A stretch of DNA of 64,000 bases, taken from the NCBI GenBank assembly GCA_047600805.1, contig JASGKG010000001.1, positions 496,001 to 560,000 of the forward strand, given 5' to 3'. The notes below the pieces were generated by a model. The model made no database searches, was not told where the DNA came from, and saw nothing but the letters and a program-made list of their open reading frames with translations. A program made the position numbers and the translations under genes. The DNA is from JADKHC01 sp047600805 (GTDB lineage: Bacteria > Verrucomicrobiota > Verrucomicrobiia > Opitutales > Opitutaceae). Shown here piece by piece: positions 1-8,917 of the stretch (positions within the stretch are counted from its first letter, which is position 1; the number at the start of each line of letters is the position of its first letter).

Positions 1-210
1 GAGTTTATTGCGGGAGCGGCTCCAGTAGGTCGCCTTTTTGGTTTTCAACGTGTGGGCGAGGGACTCGGCGTTCATGAACGCGAACATGAGAACCTGGCCG
101 GTGGCGACATCTTGAGTGATGCAAGGAATGAGGCCATCAGCGCCGAATTTCGGTTGAAGGGTGGTGCCGAGTTCAATCTCGGCCGTTGTCGTACGGGCGG
201 GGAATGACAT
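1..210 (-). CDS. hisI: Phosphoribosyl-AMP cyclohydrolase, 5' part only
   Basis: The reverse strand reads an uninterrupted 70 codons from an ATG at 208-210 to the window edge. The translation contains FGADGLIPCITQD, VLMFAFMNAESLAHTL and YWSRSRNKL, which match the N-terminal half of HisI, the enzyme that opens the purine ring of phosphoribosyl-AMP in histidine biosynthesis (cytoplasmic). The SRSR segment normally continues into a tryptophan- and cysteine-bearing metal-binding half, which lies outside the window. The gene is therefore cut by the window edge and not visibly broken. No fused HisE domain can be judged. Confidence 0.88.
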   Translation of the reverse strand, partial: MSFPARTTTAEIELGTTLQPKFGADGLIPCITQDVATGQVLMFAFMNAESLAHTLKTKKATYWSRSRNKL

Positions 211-488
211 GCGACAATTCAGTCCCTTCCGACCGAGGGAAGACAACTCAGAAAGGAGTCTTCTCACTGTACAGTCCTCCCAAAGGAACGCGGCCGTTTG
301 TTATCTGTAAATTGACAAACTCTCGGCCGCCGAGCGGAAGAAATCGCCGTCTGCTACCAGTCGTTTGACGGTCAATAGATGAGAAACGGGGTCTTGGCTG
401 TTGGGCAAGGGGCGGCCGCAGCGCCTTTAGGTGCGACATGGCGGAACGTTCACCCAGCCAAAGCGCACGACGGCGGGTAGCTGGAAGC

Positions 489-797
489 TCAGCAGCCGAG
501 GTGGCGGGCCAGTTCCAAGAGGTATTCGTAGCTGTAGAGGCCGGTGTGATGCCCGTCGCTGAAGTCGAACCGAATGGCGTAGTTACCTACTTTCTCCCAG
601 TTCGTTACGACCACGCCTTCGTATTTGGTTTGGTCGGTGCCTCCGTGCAGTTGCCCGAGAATGTCTCTTTCTCCTCGTTGTTCGGCGCTGGGAGAGGCGG
701 CGCGAAGCTGGTCCATTTTGAAAAACGTTTCGGTGCCGTCGTTCCATGCAAGAGCGACTTCATTGCCGATCAGCTGGATGTTGGTTGGAATTTTCAC
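489..797 (-). CDS. DUF971 (gamma-butyrobetaine hydroxylase N-terminal-like) protein
   Basis: The protein of about 102 residues has the DUF971 pattern: an initial IQLIGNEVALAWNDG strand pair, an LRAASPSAE segment where many members carry cysteines, and a C-terminal VGNYAIRFDFSDGH followed by TGLYSYEYLLEL. Members are found alone, in Fe-S scaffold proteins and in hydroxylases, and the stand-alone role is unknown. The cysteines that can bind metal in some members are absent here. The start is uncertain: I chose the GTG at 795-797, where family similarity begins. The open frame extends upstream to an ATG at 866, but those extra residues look non-homologous. It is divergent from the kinase gene starting near 893. 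Confidence 0.78.
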   Translation of the reverse strand: MKIPTNIQLIGNEVALAWNDGTETFFKMDQLRAASPSAEQRGERDILGQLHGGTDQTKYEGVVVTNWEKVGNYAIRFDFSDGHHTGLYSYEYLLELARHLGC

Positions 798-892
798 GAG
801 GAAATAACGAGTTGAGATTAGTTCTCTTGGCAAGCAATGCGCAGTGTAACCTCTTGCCACGCGCAACGATCAAGTTGGAGTGGGTTGTGCCG

Positions 893-3460
893 ATGATACC
901 CCCAATGAGGTGGCTTAAGCCAGACTCCCCCTTTCACGCGTTTAGCATCCGGTTCTGGCTGCTGCTGTCTTTTGGAGTCGTCGTGGCAGGAGCTATCCTC
1001 TGGGGGATTACGGCCCATGTTCGCGGCGTTCCGCGTGATAAAGTTTTCCGAATTGGCTACGAGAACTCGCCGCCGCAACAGATTGTCCAACCTGATGGAA
1101 AACCGACTGGTTTTGCCATAGAGCTCGTTGCCGAGGCTGCTGACCGACTTGGGCTAAAACTAGAATGGGTTGAATGTACGGGAGGCCCGGACCTCAATCT
1201 GGCCTCAGGGGCGGTGGATTTATGGCCCATCATCAGCGATCTGCCGGGCCGTCAAAAACAGGTTTATATCTCCAACGCTTGGTCCTCCAATCGCTGCTGG
1301 ATGGTGGCTCGGGACGATAAGGAAATTCATTCTCCCGCGGAGACCGCCAACCGTCGGGTATGGTACGTCGACGATCGGCCAGGGCGGCATTTTGCTGCGG
1401 TCAACTTCCCCGATGCCAGGTTGGAAGGGAAGGCTAACCATCAAGCGGTATTTGAGGGCATCGTGACCGGTGAAGCCGATGCGGCATTGGTTTGGGGCAG
1501 CCGGGCGACGATTTCACGGCTCAACTCGCTCCAGGGAATTCAAAACGTAAAGTTACATTTTAGTCCGGTGTCCGAAAGTCGTTTGTTGATGGGGGTTGGT
1601 GCGACTTTGACGTCGAAAGTAGCCTGCCGGGCGGCGGATCTGATTTCCGAGGAGATCGGGAAGATGGCAGACGAGGGCATCGTCTCATCGAGGTTTTTCA
1701 AATGGTTCCTGGATCCGAACAACGAAGTTGATACGTTGCGGAACATCGTGGCTTTAAAACGTCGTGGTCTGTACATGATCGCTGCGATGGGGGTGCTTGG
1801 CTGGGTGGTCACGCTTCTAGCATATCAAACGGTTCGGCTTCATCATGCGCGTCGCGCGGCGAATGCGGCCAACAAAGCGAAAAGCGAATTCCTGGCCAAT
1901 ATGAGCCATGAAATCCGCACGCCGTTGAACGGTGTCATCGGCATGACTGAACTGGCTTTGGCGACGCCTCTCACCAGCCAACAACGCGAATACCTGAGCA
2001 CCGCGTTTCAATCTGCGGAAACGCTTCTGAGCTTGGTGAACGACATCTTGGATTTTTCAAAGATCGAAGCGGGCATGATGAAGTTGGAGCTCATCACGGT
2101 TGACCTCGAAGATCTCCTCCAGTCGACGGTGCGCACGTTTGCTTTGCGCGCTCATCAGAAGCGTCTGGAACTGCTGGTCGAATTCCCGGCCGATTGTCCG
2201 CGGTTCATTCAAGGCGATCCCACGCGGTTGCGCCAGGTGCTGCTGAACCTTCTTAGCAACGCCATCAAGTTCACCGAAAAAGGGGAGGTGCTCTTGCGCA
2301 CCGCGATGGTTCACTCAGACCACGGCAGTGTGCTTCGTTTTTCGGTGGTGGATACCGGCATCGGGATTCCAGCTGGTCGTGAGACGGCGCTCTTCGAAGC
2401 GTTTTCCCAGGCGGATTCTTCGACGACACGCAAGTTTGGCGGTACGGGCTTGGGGCTGGTGATTTCCCGGCGTCTCGTTGGTTTGATGGGCGGTCGTATT
2501 TGGTTCGAGAATACAGAAGGCGGTGGAACCACGTTTCATTTTACGGTGCCGGTCGTGAGAATGGATGCGCCAGCCTCGGCCATGCCCGTCTACGGCCCGC
2601 AGCGTTTGGCAGGCAATCGGATCTTGGTTGTTGATGACAACGCTCGTTCGCGCGCCGGTGTGGAAGCCATGCTTCAAAGCGAAGGTGCAAATGCGACGAT
2701 CGCCTCCAGCAGCGGAGAAGCCCTCGCTTTGATGGCCAACGCGCATACGGCTGGCCAGCCATTCGATGTGATTCTGGTCGACAGCCACATGCCCGGCCAG
2801 GACCCGTTGGGGATGCTTGGTTCGGTAAGGTCGGATTCGCGGAACGCCGCTACGGCGGTGGTTTGGATGCTGACTGCCGACGACTGCGATTCAGTCGCCA
2901 AGGGAAAGGACTGCGGAGTTGTGGCGCATGTGACCAAGCCTGTTTTTCGCGCGGAGCTGTCCGAAGCCGTGGCCTTTGCTATTAAGAAAGCTCGTAACCT
3001 CGTGTCGACCGCAGGACTCCCGCCTCTTCAGGTGGAGACGCTCTCGCCGATCCCGCGCTATAAATTGCGTGTGTTGGTGGCCGAGGATAATGCGGTGAAT
3101 TTAAAGGTGACTCGTGCGCTTTTGACGCGGCACGGTCATGAAATTACGGAGGCTCACAACGGGGTGGAGGCAGTGAAGCTGTTCCGCACACGGCCTTTTG
3201 ATCTTATTTTCATGGATGTACAGATGCCGGAGATGGATGGGATCGAGGCGACCGAAACGATTCGGGCGATTGAAAAGGATTCCAAGCATCACATGCCCAT
3301 TGTGGCGATGACGGCCTGTGCAATGCGCGAAGACGAGGAGCGCTGTTTGAAAGCCGGGATGGATGCTTACCTGACGAAACCGATCAGCGCCCGCAAGCTC
3401 GCCGAATATCTGGAGGCCATGCAGACGAGGTTGGAACAAAAGCACGCGCATAAAGCGTGA
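893..3460 (+). CDS. Membrane hybrid sensor histidine kinase with periplasmic solute-binding domain
   Basis: About 855 residues. An N-terminal membrane helix (about residues 19-40) is followed by an SBP_bac_3-type solute-binding domain (about 50-280, starting KVFRIGYENSPP), a second helix (about 290-315), a HisKA domain with the phospho-acceptor His339 in SHEIRTPLNG, and an ATPase domain (NLLSNAIKF, DTGIGIP, FGGTGLGL). Two receiver domains follow: the first has Asp630 in LVDSHMP, the second Asp775 in FMDVQMPEMDG and ends with YLTKPIS. The layout predicts sensing of a small periplasmic ligand and an internal phosphorelay. No HPt domain or output regulator is adjacent. The start may be the ATG at 893 or the in-frame GTG at 887, which has a GGAG six bases upstream. 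Confidence 0.9.
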   Translation: MIPPMRWLKPDSPFHAFSIRFWLLLSFGVVVAGAILWGITAHVRGVPRDKVFRIGYENSPPQQIVQPDGKPTGFAIELVAEAADRLGLKLEWVECTGGPDLNLASGAVDLWPIISDLPGRQKQVYISNAWSSNRCWMVARDDKEIHSPAETANRRVWYVDDRPGRHFAAVNFPDARLEGKANHQAVFEGIVTGEADAALVWGSRATISRLNSLQGIQNVKLHFSPVSESRLLMGVGATLTSKVACRAADLISEEIGKMADEGIVSSRFFKWFLDPNNEVDTLRNIVALKRRGLYMIAAMGVLGWVVTLLAYQTVRLHHARRAANAANKAKSEFLANMSHEIRTPLNGVIGMTELALATPLTSQQREYLSTAFQSAETLLSLVNDILDFSKIEAGMMKLELITVDLEDLLQSTVRTFALRAHQKRLELLVEFPADCPRFIQGDPTRLRQVLLNLLSNAIKFTEKGEVLLRTAMVHSDHGSVLRFSVVDTGIGIPAGRETALFEAFSQADSSTTRKFGGTGLGLVISRRLVGLMGGRIWFENTEGGGTTFHFTVPVVRMDAPASAMPVYGPQRLAGNRILVVDDNARSRAGVEAMLQSEGANATIASSSGEALALMANAHTAGQPFDVILVDSHMPGQDPLGMLGSVRSDSRNAATAVVWMLTADDCDSVAKGKDCGVVAHVTKPVFRAELSEAVAFAIKKARNLVSTAGLPPLQVETLSPIPRYKLRVLVAEDNAVNLKVTRALLTRHGHEITEAHNGVEAVKLFRTRPFDLIFMDVQMPEMDGIEATETIRAIEKDSKHHMPIVAMTACAMREDEERCLKAGMDAYLTKPISARKLAEYLEAMQTRLEQKHAHKA

Positions 3461-3553
3461 ACCTGTGGATTGCCTTGCACCCGTGAGCTGCTTTCCATCG
3501 GGCATGTCGTACGCAATCCCCGCATCGTGCACTTTTCGTTGGAGTAACTGAGC

Positions 3554-4132
3554 ATGGCGCGCATGTCCGTCAGGCAAATGTGGGCTGCGAAAATCGCCGG
3601 CAAACTGCAGGCCGCGCCCAGCCCTGTCGAGTTTACGCTTAACCGTCCCACGTATTGCGGAATGGTGCTCGGCATCGATCCGAGTCTGCGCGGAACGGGG
3701 TTGGCGCTCATCGAGTTTGCGGCCGGCCGCCAGCCCGTCCTCCTTCGTTCTCAAACGGTGCGCGTGGCTGCGAAGTATCCGATGCCTCATGCGCTCGCGG
3801 AAATTCACCGCGCCGTCTCGGCATTTCTGGCGGATTTTAACGTCGCGCACGTCGCCCTTGAACAGACGATTTATGTGCAAAATTTCCAGACAGCACAAAT
3901 ATTAGGAGCAGCGCGTGGTGCGGCAATTGCGGCTGCGGCGCTCAGGGAGAAGCCGGTTTTTGAGTATCCGCCGCTCCGCGTGAAGCAGGCTGTTGTCGGT
4001 GCGGGACGCGCCAGCAAGGAGCAGATGGCGCGCACCGTCATGGGGCTGCTCGGTCACGGCCGCACGCTCGCGCTGGATGAAGCCGACGCGGCGGGCGTGG
4101 CACTGTGCCACGCGTTCACCTGGCGCGGTTGA
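3554..4132 (+). CDS. ruvC: Holliday junction resolvase RuvC
   Basis: Residues 38 onward match RuvC: LGIDPSLRGTG with the first catalytic aspartate, VALEQTIYVQN with the catalytic glutamate, and the C-terminal ALDEADAAGVALCHA with the last acidic pair. RuvC resolves four-way DNA junctions at the end of homologous recombination. The ATG at 3554 has GGAG nine bases upstream (3541-3544), which supports this start. It gives an extra N-terminal segment of about 36 residues (MARMSVRQMWAAKIAGK...) that common RuvC proteins lack. An internal start at MVLGID is the alternative. ruvA and ruvB are not in the window. Confidence 0.9.
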   Translation: MARMSVRQMWAAKIAGKLQAAPSPVEFTLNRPTYCGMVLGIDPSLRGTGLALIEFAAGRQPVLLRSQTVRVAAKYPMPHALAEIHRAVSAFLADFNVAHVALEQTIYVQNFQTAQILGAARGAAIAAAALREKPVFEYPPLRVKQAVVGAGRASKEQMARTVMGLLGHGRTLALDEADAAGVALCHAFTWRG

Positions 4133-4261
4133 TCGATCGCGCAACCGAATTTCCGATAACGGAAAAAAGCCCATCGCAATTTTGCGGGAAGTCGCTTTGA
4201 TCGGGCGGTCAGATTGTTTGTTTCACCTTGGTAGGTGCGGCGCAGTCCGACAAATAGCGTC

Positions 4262-6214
4262 ATGAGCCCTGGAATGCTGCTTTCGATTTCCTTGGTAGGT
4301 GCTCTGGTGAGCATCCTTGCTGCGGGTTACGCACGGCGTGTTTGGCAGGCGTCTCTTCTTGTGGCCTTGGCCGCCTTGCTCGGAGCAGCGATCTTCGTCC
4401 TGAATGGCGGAGAAGCTTGGGAATGGCGCAGCGGGTTTCGGCTTGGAGGTGAACCCCTGCATCTGCGCCTCGATGCGATCAGCGCGTTGTTTATGGCTTT
4501 GTTGGCGGTGGTGGGAGGTTCTGGGACCGTGTACTCCACCGAGTACTGGAGTGAAAGGAAGCATCCGCGGTCTGCGCCCCGCGGTCGTTTGTGGTGGAGC
4601 CTGCTGATTGTCAGTCTCGAAGGCGTCCTGCTTTCGTCGAACGGCCTGCATTTCCTGATCGCTTGGGAAATTTTCACGTTGAGCGCTTATTTTCTCGTGA
4701 CGCTGGAGCGCCAAAAACGCGAAGTGCGGGCGGCAGGCTGGCTGTATCTCGGTGCATCGCACGTTGGCACGCTTTGCTTGTTCGCATTTTTCGGTGCTCT
4801 CGCGATGCGCACGGGGAGTTGGGAACTAGGTCCGATGCGCGACCAGGCAGGGCTGGCCCCTTTCTTTTGGCTGGCTCTCATTGGATTCGGCATCAAATCG
4901 GGCGCGTTTCCCCTTCATGTGTGGCTGCCCTCGGCCCATGCCAACGCCCCCAGCCACGTTTCGGCCATTCTTTCCGGAGTGACGATTAAAATGGGGGTAT
5001 ACGGATTGGTTCGTGTGAGCAGCTGGCTGCCGGTGCCGCCCTTTGCGGGCTGGGTGGTGGCGGCGGTCGGAGTCCTCAGCGCGGTTCTTGGCGTCGCTTT
5101 TGCTCTGGGGCAGCACGATCTCAAGCGTTTGCTCGCCTATCATAGTGTGGAAAACATCGGGATCATCCTCATCGGATGCGGCTTTGCCCTTGTTTCCGCC
5201 GAGTATGGCTACGCAGGTTGGGGGAGGGTGGCGATGGCCGGGGCGTTGTTGCACGTTTGGAATCACGGGCTTTTCAAGTCGCTCTTGTTCTTTGGAGCAG
5301 GTTCGGTTTTGCACGCGACGGGCACACGCGAGATGAGCCGGTTGGGCGGATTATGGCGGGCGATGCCGTGGACGGCGGCGCTCTTTGCATTGGGATCTGC
5401 GGCGATTGCGGGGCTGCCGCCGTTGAATGGCTTTGTCAGCGAATGGCTCGTTTTTGTCGGTTTGTTCGATGCGGCGATTGCTCGTGGTCCGGCGGCTGTG
5501 GCGGCACTGCCGGCGGCGGTGTTGCTCGCGGTAACGGGTGCCTTGGCGCTGGCCTGTTTCGTGAAAGTCTGTGGTGTCGTGTTTCTCGGGACGCCGCGTT
5601 CCTCGTCGGTGGCGCGTGCGCACGAATGTGGGCGATCGATGCGTGCGGCCATGCTGGTTCCTGCCCTGGCCTGTGTGGGCATCGGGCTTGCGCCGGTCTT
5701 TTTCTGGCCCGCGATCCAGCGCGCCGTGGGCGAGTGGTGTCCCGCGTGGAACGCAACGTCGATTCCGGTGCCGATTGCGACGTTGGGCTGGGTGCATGTG
5801 GGGATCGCCGTGGCGGTTCTTTTTGCCGCGATCTGGCTCCGGCGGCGTGTTGCAGCGGAAAAAGCGAAACGGGTGGTGACTTGGGATTGCGGATACGCCT
5901 TGCCGACGCCCCGGATGCAATATACCGCCGGGTCGTTTGCGGGCATTCTGGTGGAATGGTTCGAATGGATATTAAAACCCGAGCGTCACGAAACACGTCC
6001 AGAAGGAAACTTTCCCACGTCCGCAGCCGCTTCAGGGCACACGCCAGAAACGGTACTGGAATATTTGATACACCCGATAAGTGAGGCGGTTTTGCGCATT
6101 TCGAGTCTGGCGCGGCGGCTGCAACAGGGACGGGTTCAGTCCTATCTGCTTTATCTCGTGGTGGGGATCGCAGCGCTGGGCTGTGTCGTGCTGATGGGAG
6201 GAAGCGAACATTGA
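4262..6214 (+). CDS. HyfB-like proton-pumping membrane subunit, copy 1
   Basis: A polytopic membrane protein of 650 residues in the NuoL/MrpA/HyfB family. Visible signatures are STEYWSERKHPRSAPRGR, LIAWEIFTLSAYFLVTLE, FPLHVWLPSAHANAPSHVSA, DLKRLLAYHSVENIGII and a C-terminal WDCGYALPTPRMQYTAGSF typical of HyfB. Such subunits carry the ion-translocation channel in complex I and group 4 hydrogenases. The chosen ATG at 4262 gives exactly the 650 residues of the second copy at 6965, which favours it over the upstream GTG at 4235. It is the first gene of the membrane complex operon. Confidence 0.9.
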   Translation: MSPGMLLSISLVGALVSILAAGYARRVWQASLLVALAALLGAAIFVLNGGEAWEWRSGFRLGGEPLHLRLDAISALFMALLAVVGGSGTVYSTEYWSERKHPRSAPRGRLWWSLLIVSLEGVLLSSNGLHFLIAWEIFTLSAYFLVTLERQKREVRAAGWLYLGASHVGTLCLFAFFGALAMRTGSWELGPMRDQAGLAPFFWLALIGFGIKSGAFPLHVWLPSAHANAPSHVSAILSGVTIKMGVYGLVRVSSWLPVPPFAGWVVAAVGVLSAVLGVAFALGQHDLKRLLAYHSVENIGIILIGCGFALVSAEYGYAGWGRVAMAGALLHVWNHGLFKSLLFFGAGSVLHATGTREMSRLGGLWRAMPWTAALFALGSAAIAGLPPLNGFVSEWLVFVGLFDAAIARGPAAVAALPAAVLLAVTGALALACFVKVCGVVFLGTPRSSSVARAHECGRSMRAAMLVPALACVGIGLAPVFFWPAIQRAVGEWCPAWNATSIPVPIATLGWVHVGIAVAVLFAAIWLRRRVAAEKAKRVVTWDCGYALPTPRMQYTAGSFAGILVEWFEWILKPERHETRPEGNFPTSAAASGHTPETVLEYLIHPISEAVLRISSLARRLQQGRVQSYLLYLVVGIAALGCVVLMGGSEH

Positions 6215-6260
6215 CGTGCGCCAACTTTTTTCAGAGAATGCCTAACAGCTTTCTACCGCC

Positions 6261-6968
6261 ATGTATTTAAATCTTGTCCAGATTGCCGAGTCGTTCGGCG
6301 TTTCGGAGAAGGTCGTCGAGGATTGGATCCGCAACGAAGACATGCCGCACATACCTGATCGGGGACGGCTTCTCTTTGACCGCGCGCAGATAGCGGACTG
6401 GGCGACCGCCCGAGGGCTAGCGGCACAGGCCGGTTTCCTAGCTCCGACCATTTCCGCCGTCTCGGGCGGATGGAAGCTTGAGCCACTTTTGCGCGCCGGC
6501 GGCATCTGGCGCGATGTCGCGCCGGCGCAGCTGCTGGCGGTGTTTGCACGTGTGATCGGATCGCTTCCGGGAGCAACACCACCTGTGCGTCAGCTGCTTT
6601 CGCAGCGGTTACAAGCCGCCGGCGGCATCACGACTGCGCCCATCGGCGGAGGGATTGCCCTGCCTCACATGAGCGCACGCGTGACGCTCGGTCGCGACTC
6701 CGGGACGTTGGCTCTGGTGTTTTTGAGCGGAGAACTGGTGTTACCCGAGCCGCCGCCTGACGGTGTACCGGTGACCCGATTGTTTTTCTTCATCGCGCCT
6801 TCACCTCGTGCTCATCTCGATTTGCTCGGCCGTATCAGCCGGGCGCTCTCGCGCTCAACCTTGCGCGAACTCGTTTTGGCGGGCGCGTCGGATGACGAAA
6901 TTTTTAAAGCAGTGGCTGTGTCGGATGCAGTCGCTCCCGGGGGGCCATCTCGTGAGGTGACGAGATGA
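6261..6968 (+). CDS. HTH (excisionase-like) plus PTS EIIA type-2 domain protein
   Basis: About 235 residues. Residues 1-50 (LVQIAESFGVSEKVVEDWIR) look like a MerR/excisionase-type helix-turn-helix that would bind DNA or protein. Residues about 85-225 resemble the fructose/mannitol EIIA fold, with GGIALPHMSAR placing His136 where EIIA proteins are phosphorylated, and a later FFFIAPSPRAHLDLLGRIS. EIIA domains pass phosphate from HPr to sugar permeases or act as regulatory switches. No PTS permease is nearby. The gene sits between the two hyfB copies and overlaps the next start by ATGA, so it is probably co-translated with the membrane complex. A regulatory role is inference. Confidence 0.8.
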   Translation: MYLNLVQIAESFGVSEKVVEDWIRNEDMPHIPDRGRLLFDRAQIADWATARGLAAQAGFLAPTISAVSGGWKLEPLLRAGGIWRDVAPAQLLAVFARVIGSLPGATPPVRQLLSQRLQAAGGITTAPIGGGIALPHMSARVTLGRDSGTLALVFLSGELVLPEPPPDGVPVTRLFFFIAPSPRAHLDLLGRISRALSRSTLRELVLAGASDDEIFKAVAVSDAVAPGGPSREVTR

Positions 6969-8917
6969 TGCTTCAAATGCTGCTGCCGGCGAGCGCCCTC
7001 GGCCTCGCGTTGAGCGGGGTGCTGGGCATGAAGTTGCCGCGCCTCTGGCTTGCGTTGGTTCTGGCGAGCGTGGCGGGCGTGGGCGCGGCATCGGTGAGTG
7101 TTTTGCTTAGTGGTGCCGTTTGGGAATGGCGGAGCGTTTGGGCGGTCGGCGGCGAGACGATCCATTTGCGAGTGGATTCCATCAGTGCGCTGTTTCTTTT
7201 GCTGTTATCCATCGTCGGTGGCGCGGGCGCTATCTATTCTTCGGAATACTGGTCGGACCGGCAATATCCGACGAGCGCTCCTCGCGGACGGCTTTGGTGG
7301 AGCGGCTTGGTAACCAGCATGGGTGCGGTTTTGGTGACGGCCAACGGGCTCCATTTTCTTATAGCATGGGAATTGTTTACGGTTTGTGCCTTCTTTCTCG
7401 TCACTTTGGACAACGGTAAACGCGAAGTACGCAAGGCGGGCTGGTTGTACCTGGTGGCGTCCCACGTGGGGACGATGTGCCTGTTCGCGTTTTTCAGCAC
7501 GCTGGCGGTGAAACACGGCAACTGGGATCTTGGACCCATGCGCGACGAGGCGAATCTCGCCCCGCTGTTCTGGTTGGTACTTGTTGGTTTTGGTGTGAAA
7601 TCCGGTGTGTTTCCCCTTCACGTCTGGTTGCCGTCGGCCCATGCAAATGCTCCGAGCCACGTCTCCGGCATTCTTTCAGGTGTCGCGATCAAACTCGGCG
7701 TGTATGGGATCGTACGGTTCAGCGGCTGGCTGCCTTTGCCCGCTGCCGCAGGGCCCGTGGTTATCGGGCTCGGTGTGATCAGCGCGTTATTGGGAATCGC
7801 CTTTGCTCTGTCTCAAAACGACATCAAGCGTTTGCTGGCGTATTGCTCGGTTGAAAACATCGGCGTGATTTTCATCGGCTTTGGGCTGGGGTTGCTCGGT
7901 GCGGCGCACAACGATGCGTGGTGGGGCAGGCTGGCGCTGACGGGGGCGCTGTTGCATGTGCTGAACCACGGCTTGTTCAAGACGCTTTTGTTCTTTGGTG
8001 CTGGTTCGGTCCTGCACGCTGCAGGCACGCGGGAGATGAGCCGGTTGGGCGGTTTGTGGAAAAGGATGCCGTGGACTGCGGGGCTCGTCGCCTTTGGCGC
8101 GATCGCGATCTCCGGCTTGCCGCCCTTGAACGGGTTCGTCAGCGAATGGCTGATTTACCTGGGACTTTTCGATGCGGTCAACACCCGCGGATCTGCGGCG
8201 TGGATGGCGATGCCGGCAGTCATCGGCTTGGCGGTGACGGGCGCGTTGGCGTTGGCGAGCTTTGTCAAGTTGTGCTCCATCGTGTTTCTGGGCGCGCCCA
8301 GAACCCAGGCCGCGGAACGAGCGCACGAGAGTGGGGGAATGATGAGCGGCCCGATGCTGGCGCTTGCGTCCGTATGCCTGACAATTGGTTTGGCTCCGGT
8401 GTTGTTTTGGCCGTTGGTTGCTGGTGCGACGAAAGCTTGGAATCCAAATTGGGACGGTGAAGGCGCGGCACCCCCTTTGCTTTCAACGTTGAGCTGGGTG
8501 AACGCTGTGCTCGCACTGGCGTTTGTTGCCGCAGCGGTGTGGCTCTGGAAACGGATTAGCCATGAGAAAGGCGAGCGGCGCCTCACGTGGGATTGCGGTT
8601 ACTTCGAACCTACGTCCCGCATGCAATATACCGGTGGATCCTTTGCCGGTATAGCAACGGGTTGGTTTTATTGGATCATTCGTCCTGAGCGAAGACAGCG
8701 CAGGCCGCGCGGAGCGTTCCCGGAGAGCGCGACTTACATCGAAGAGTTACCGGAGACAGTCCTTGATCGTGTGATTACGCCGGCGAGCAGCGTCATATTG
8801 CGTGTATCGACCGCGGTGCGACGACTGCAGCACGGGCACCTGCAAAGTTATATTTTGTATCTGTTGGTTGGGCTCACAGCCGTGGCCGTTCTCGTTCTTA
8901 CAGGAGGTCCGCAATGA
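6965..8917 (+). CDS. HyfB-like proton-pumping membrane subunit, copy 2
   Basis: 650 residues, closely similar throughout to the product at 4262-6214: SSEYWSDRQYPTSAPRGR, FPLHVWLPSAHANAPSHVSG, DIKRLLAYCSVENIGVI and WDCGYFEPTSRMQYTGGSF. It belongs to the NuoL/HyfB family of ion-translocating membrane subunits. The start overlaps the EIIA-like gene (ATGA at 6965) and the stop overlaps hyfC (ATGA at 8914). Two equal-length copies in one operon point to gene duplication. With HyfF the complex would have three antiporter-type subunits, the same number as complex I (NuoL, NuoM, NuoN). Confidence 0.9.
   Translation: MMLQMLLPASALGLALSGVLGMKLPRLWLALVLASVAGVGAASVSVLLSGAVWEWRSVWAVGGETIHLRVDSISALFLLLLSIVGGAGAIYSSEYWSDRQYPTSAPRGRLWWSGLVTSMGAVLVTANGLHFLIAWELFTVCAFFLVTLDNGKREVRKAGWLYLVASHVGTMCLFAFFSTLAVKHGNWDLGPMRDEANLAPLFWLVLVGFGVKSGVFPLHVWLPSAHANAPSHVSGILSGVAIKLGVYGIVRFSGWLPLPAAAGPVVIGLGVISALLGIAFALSQNDIKRLLAYCSVENIGVIFIGFGLGLLGAAHNDAWWGRLALTGALLHVLNHGLFKTLLFFGAGSVLHAAGTREMSRLGGLWKRMPWTAGLVAFGAIAISGLPPLNGFVSEWLIYLGLFDAVNTRGSAAWMAMPAVIGLAVTGALALASFVKLCSIVFLGAPRTQAAERAHESGGMMSGPMLALASVCLTIGLAPVLFWPLVAGATKAWNPNWDGEGAAPPLLSTLSWVNAVLALAFVAAAVWLWKRISHEKGERRLTWDCGYFEPTSRMQYTGGSFAGIATGWFYWIIRPERRQRRPRGAFPESATYIEELPETVLDRVITPASSVILRVSTAVRRLQHGHLQSYILYLLVGLTAVAVLVLTGGPQ

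Noticed and set aside
248..439. Minus-strand frame of 63 codons between hisI and the DUF971 gene
   Set aside because: No family features and no ribosome-binding site. It is treated as intergenic sequence.
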